Assembly (NCBI GenBank): GCA_003648765.1
Contig: QMPV01000015.1
Span: 1-32,997, forward strand
Origin: Candidatus Aminicenantota bacterium
GTDB taxonomy: Bacteria > Acidobacteriota > Aminicenantia > Aminicenantales > Aminicenantaceae
Direction of reading: 5' to 3'
Length of the DNA stretch: 32,997 nt
The translations under genes were made by a program, and so were the position numbers. Below are positions 31,926 through 32,997 of the stretch, piece by piece; position 1 is the first letter of the stretch, and each line of letters begins with the position of its first letter. The notes under the pieces were generated by a model. The model had not been told where the DNA came from. It ran no database searches and was given only the letters and a program-made list of their open reading frames with translations.

Positions 31926-32997
31926 ATGAGATGGCTAAAAAACGTATTTCTAGGATTATTGATCCTGTCTGTTACCCAAGTTCAGGGCCTGTTTACCCAA
32001 ATTTCTCCCTTTAAACCCAAGCTTTTCCATATAAAAAACATTCCCTCCGGCCGTCTTTCTCGGATTATCTACCTCCCAACCGGACAGGCCGTGTACCTGC
32101 GAAGTCAACTCAGTCAGGAAACGTACCTCGGTATTGTTGAAAATAGCCATTTTTCCGAACATTGGTTAGGCTCAATCGATTTTAATCTTCAAAAAGATAG
32201 ACAGGGCGATGTTTGGTTGGCTGGAATCACCAACGAAACTTCATTTCCGCAACTAATTTTAGAAAAAATAGAGCAAAGCCCATCTCTAAGACTTTCCCTC
32301 ACCCACTCTACCCAGCAGATTTATCCCTCTTCTCTTGATTTTGCTTTTGACCTGGCTAATCAGGCCGTTTTTGTCTGGTTGGAAAAATCTTCAGCTCAAT
32401 TTTCATTACAAGGATATCAAACGGCCACCGCGACTTTTTGGAAGATAAACCATCCTTCATTAAATTCTGCTTCTTTTCCTCGAATTCTTATAGATCAGAG
32501 TAACCGAATCTGGGTTTTTTGGGTGGGTAATCTTCAAGGAAATGATGATATCTTTGTTACTTGTTTTGACAACGGTCACTGGACTCCAGTGAAATGTTTA
32601 AGTGAACCCAATCCCTACCCCGACCTCTTCCCCCAAATTAAAGAGGGTCCAGACGGGCAAATCTGGCTAGTCTGGAGTGGGTACGACGGACACGATTACG
32701 AAATATTCGGCCGAAGGTTCCAAGCAGGCAAATGGTCAAACACCCAAAAAATAACAGATAACTCCACAGCAGACAGTGCTCCTTTTCTGCTCCTAATCCG
32801 AAATAAACCTCTAATATTTTGGCTTCAAGCTAAAGATACCTTTAGCTTTCTGCGCGCCTCATTCTGGCCTAAACAATCTAAAATAAATCCTGTTATTCTT
32901 TTCCAAAGCATCCATCCCTTCCATAAAATTCAGGCTGCTCTTCAAGACGGTCAAATCAGTCTAGTGCTTCAAGGATTTAAAAAAAATACTCTTTTAA
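31926..32997 (+). CDS. Secreted protein, possibly beta-propeller (partial, runs off the window)
   Basis: This open frame of 357 codons continues past the window end; the ORF track omits it because no stop is reached. It begins MRWLKNVFLGLLILSVTQVQG, a likely signal peptide. The body repeats short strands with Trp-rich motifs such as DRQGDVWLAGI, DQSNRIWVFWVG and GPDGQIWLVWSGYDG. Spaced D/G-x-x-W-hydrophobic units of this kind are typical of beta-propeller blades (sialidase/BNR or similar). An in-frame TGA lies 39 bases before the ATG. TTG 13 codons up is the only alternative start, and the ribosome binding site is weak in either case. Codon use and direction match sppA. Function unknown. Confidence 0.75.
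   Translation, partial: MRWLKNVFLGLLILSVTQVQGLFTQISPFKPKLFHIKNIPSGRLSRIIYLPTGQAVYLRSQLSQETYLGIVENSHFSEHWLGSIDFNLQKDRQGDVWLAGITNETSFPQLILEKIEQSPSLRLSLTHSTQQIYPSSLDFAFDLANQAVFVWLEKSSAQFSLQGYQTATATFWKINHPSLNSASFPRILIDQSNRIWVFWVGNLQGNDDIFVTCFDNGHWTPVKCLSEPNPYPDLFPQIKEGPDGQIWLVWSGYDGHDYEIFGRRFQAGKWSNTQKITDNSTADSAPFLLLIRNKPLIFWLQAKDTFSFLRASFWPKQSKINPVILFQSIHPFHKIQAALQDGQISLVLQGFKKNTLL

Overview
The window reads as a chromosomal segment of an uncultured, probably anaerobic bacterium with a Gram-negative-type envelope: a lipoprotein with a lipobox, a 67K-type SppA, and secreted M20 and sulfatase-fold enzymes. Base composition is moderate, and A/T-rich intergenic stretches separate long, tightly packed operons. 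Several proteins (the AbgB-like amidohydrolase, the glycosyltransferase set with its coiled-coil partner, the MglA-like GTPase) remind me of Candidatus Aminicenantes / Acidobacteriota-type genomes. That assignment is from memory, is tentative, and no rRNA is present to confirm it.

Layout. Nearly everything from 585 to 29720 is on the minus strand; the exceptions are a TIGR00725-like gene, truA and a transposase scrap. (1) 1-6995: the tail of a plus-strand gene, a 327-bp MITE-like element with inverted repeats and an 8-bp target duplication, a secreted M20D amidohydrolase, an arsR-trxA operon with a consensus promoter overlapping a candidate operator, a ComM-type AAA+ protein, and an MglA-like GTPase. 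A non-coding stretch follows with a transposase scrap and GTGTCTGACACC palindromes. (2) 6996-14455: a surface-glycan operon read from a membrane-anchored sulfatase-fold enzyme through a small protein and a coiled-coil protein to four GT4 glycosyltransferases, which form two subfamilies in A-B-B-A order. (3) 14627-16428: a TIGR00725-family gene, a second degenerate GTGTCTGACACC array, and truA with an extended -10 promoter almost touching its start codon. (4) 16400-26149: a long minus-strand operon driven by a near-consensus promoter. Its order is an SCS-beta-like ATP-grasp subunit with a C-terminal double [4Fe-4S] ferredoxin domain, an SCS-alpha-like subunit, a citryl-CoA-lyase-like protein, an HD hydrolase, an aconitase-family LeuCD pair, an isocitrate/isopropylmalate-type dehydrogenase, a second divergent LeuCD pair, then tsaB and rimI. 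(5) 26614-29708: a lipoprotein / ECF sigma / anti-sigma / two secreted proteins operon, in which the three exported proteins share a C-terminal module. (6) 30133-end: divergently transcribed sppA and the 5' part of a secreted, possibly beta-propeller, protein.

How the genes may work together. The operon in (4) looks like a self-contained citrate module. The two SCS-like subunits plus the lyase-like protein together carry the parts of a split ATP-citrate lyase (or citryl-CoA synthetase plus citryl-CoA lyase). The aconitase-type enzymes and the dehydrogenase would link citrate to 2-oxoglutarate. Three things are unusual: the ferredoxin domain on the ATP-grasp subunit, the presence of two dehydratases, and the loss in the second dehydratase of two active-site histidines that aconitase uses. 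This is the best candidate in the window for an undescribed metabolic system. The ECF operon is the second candidate: a cell-envelope sensing unit built around one repeated exported domain.
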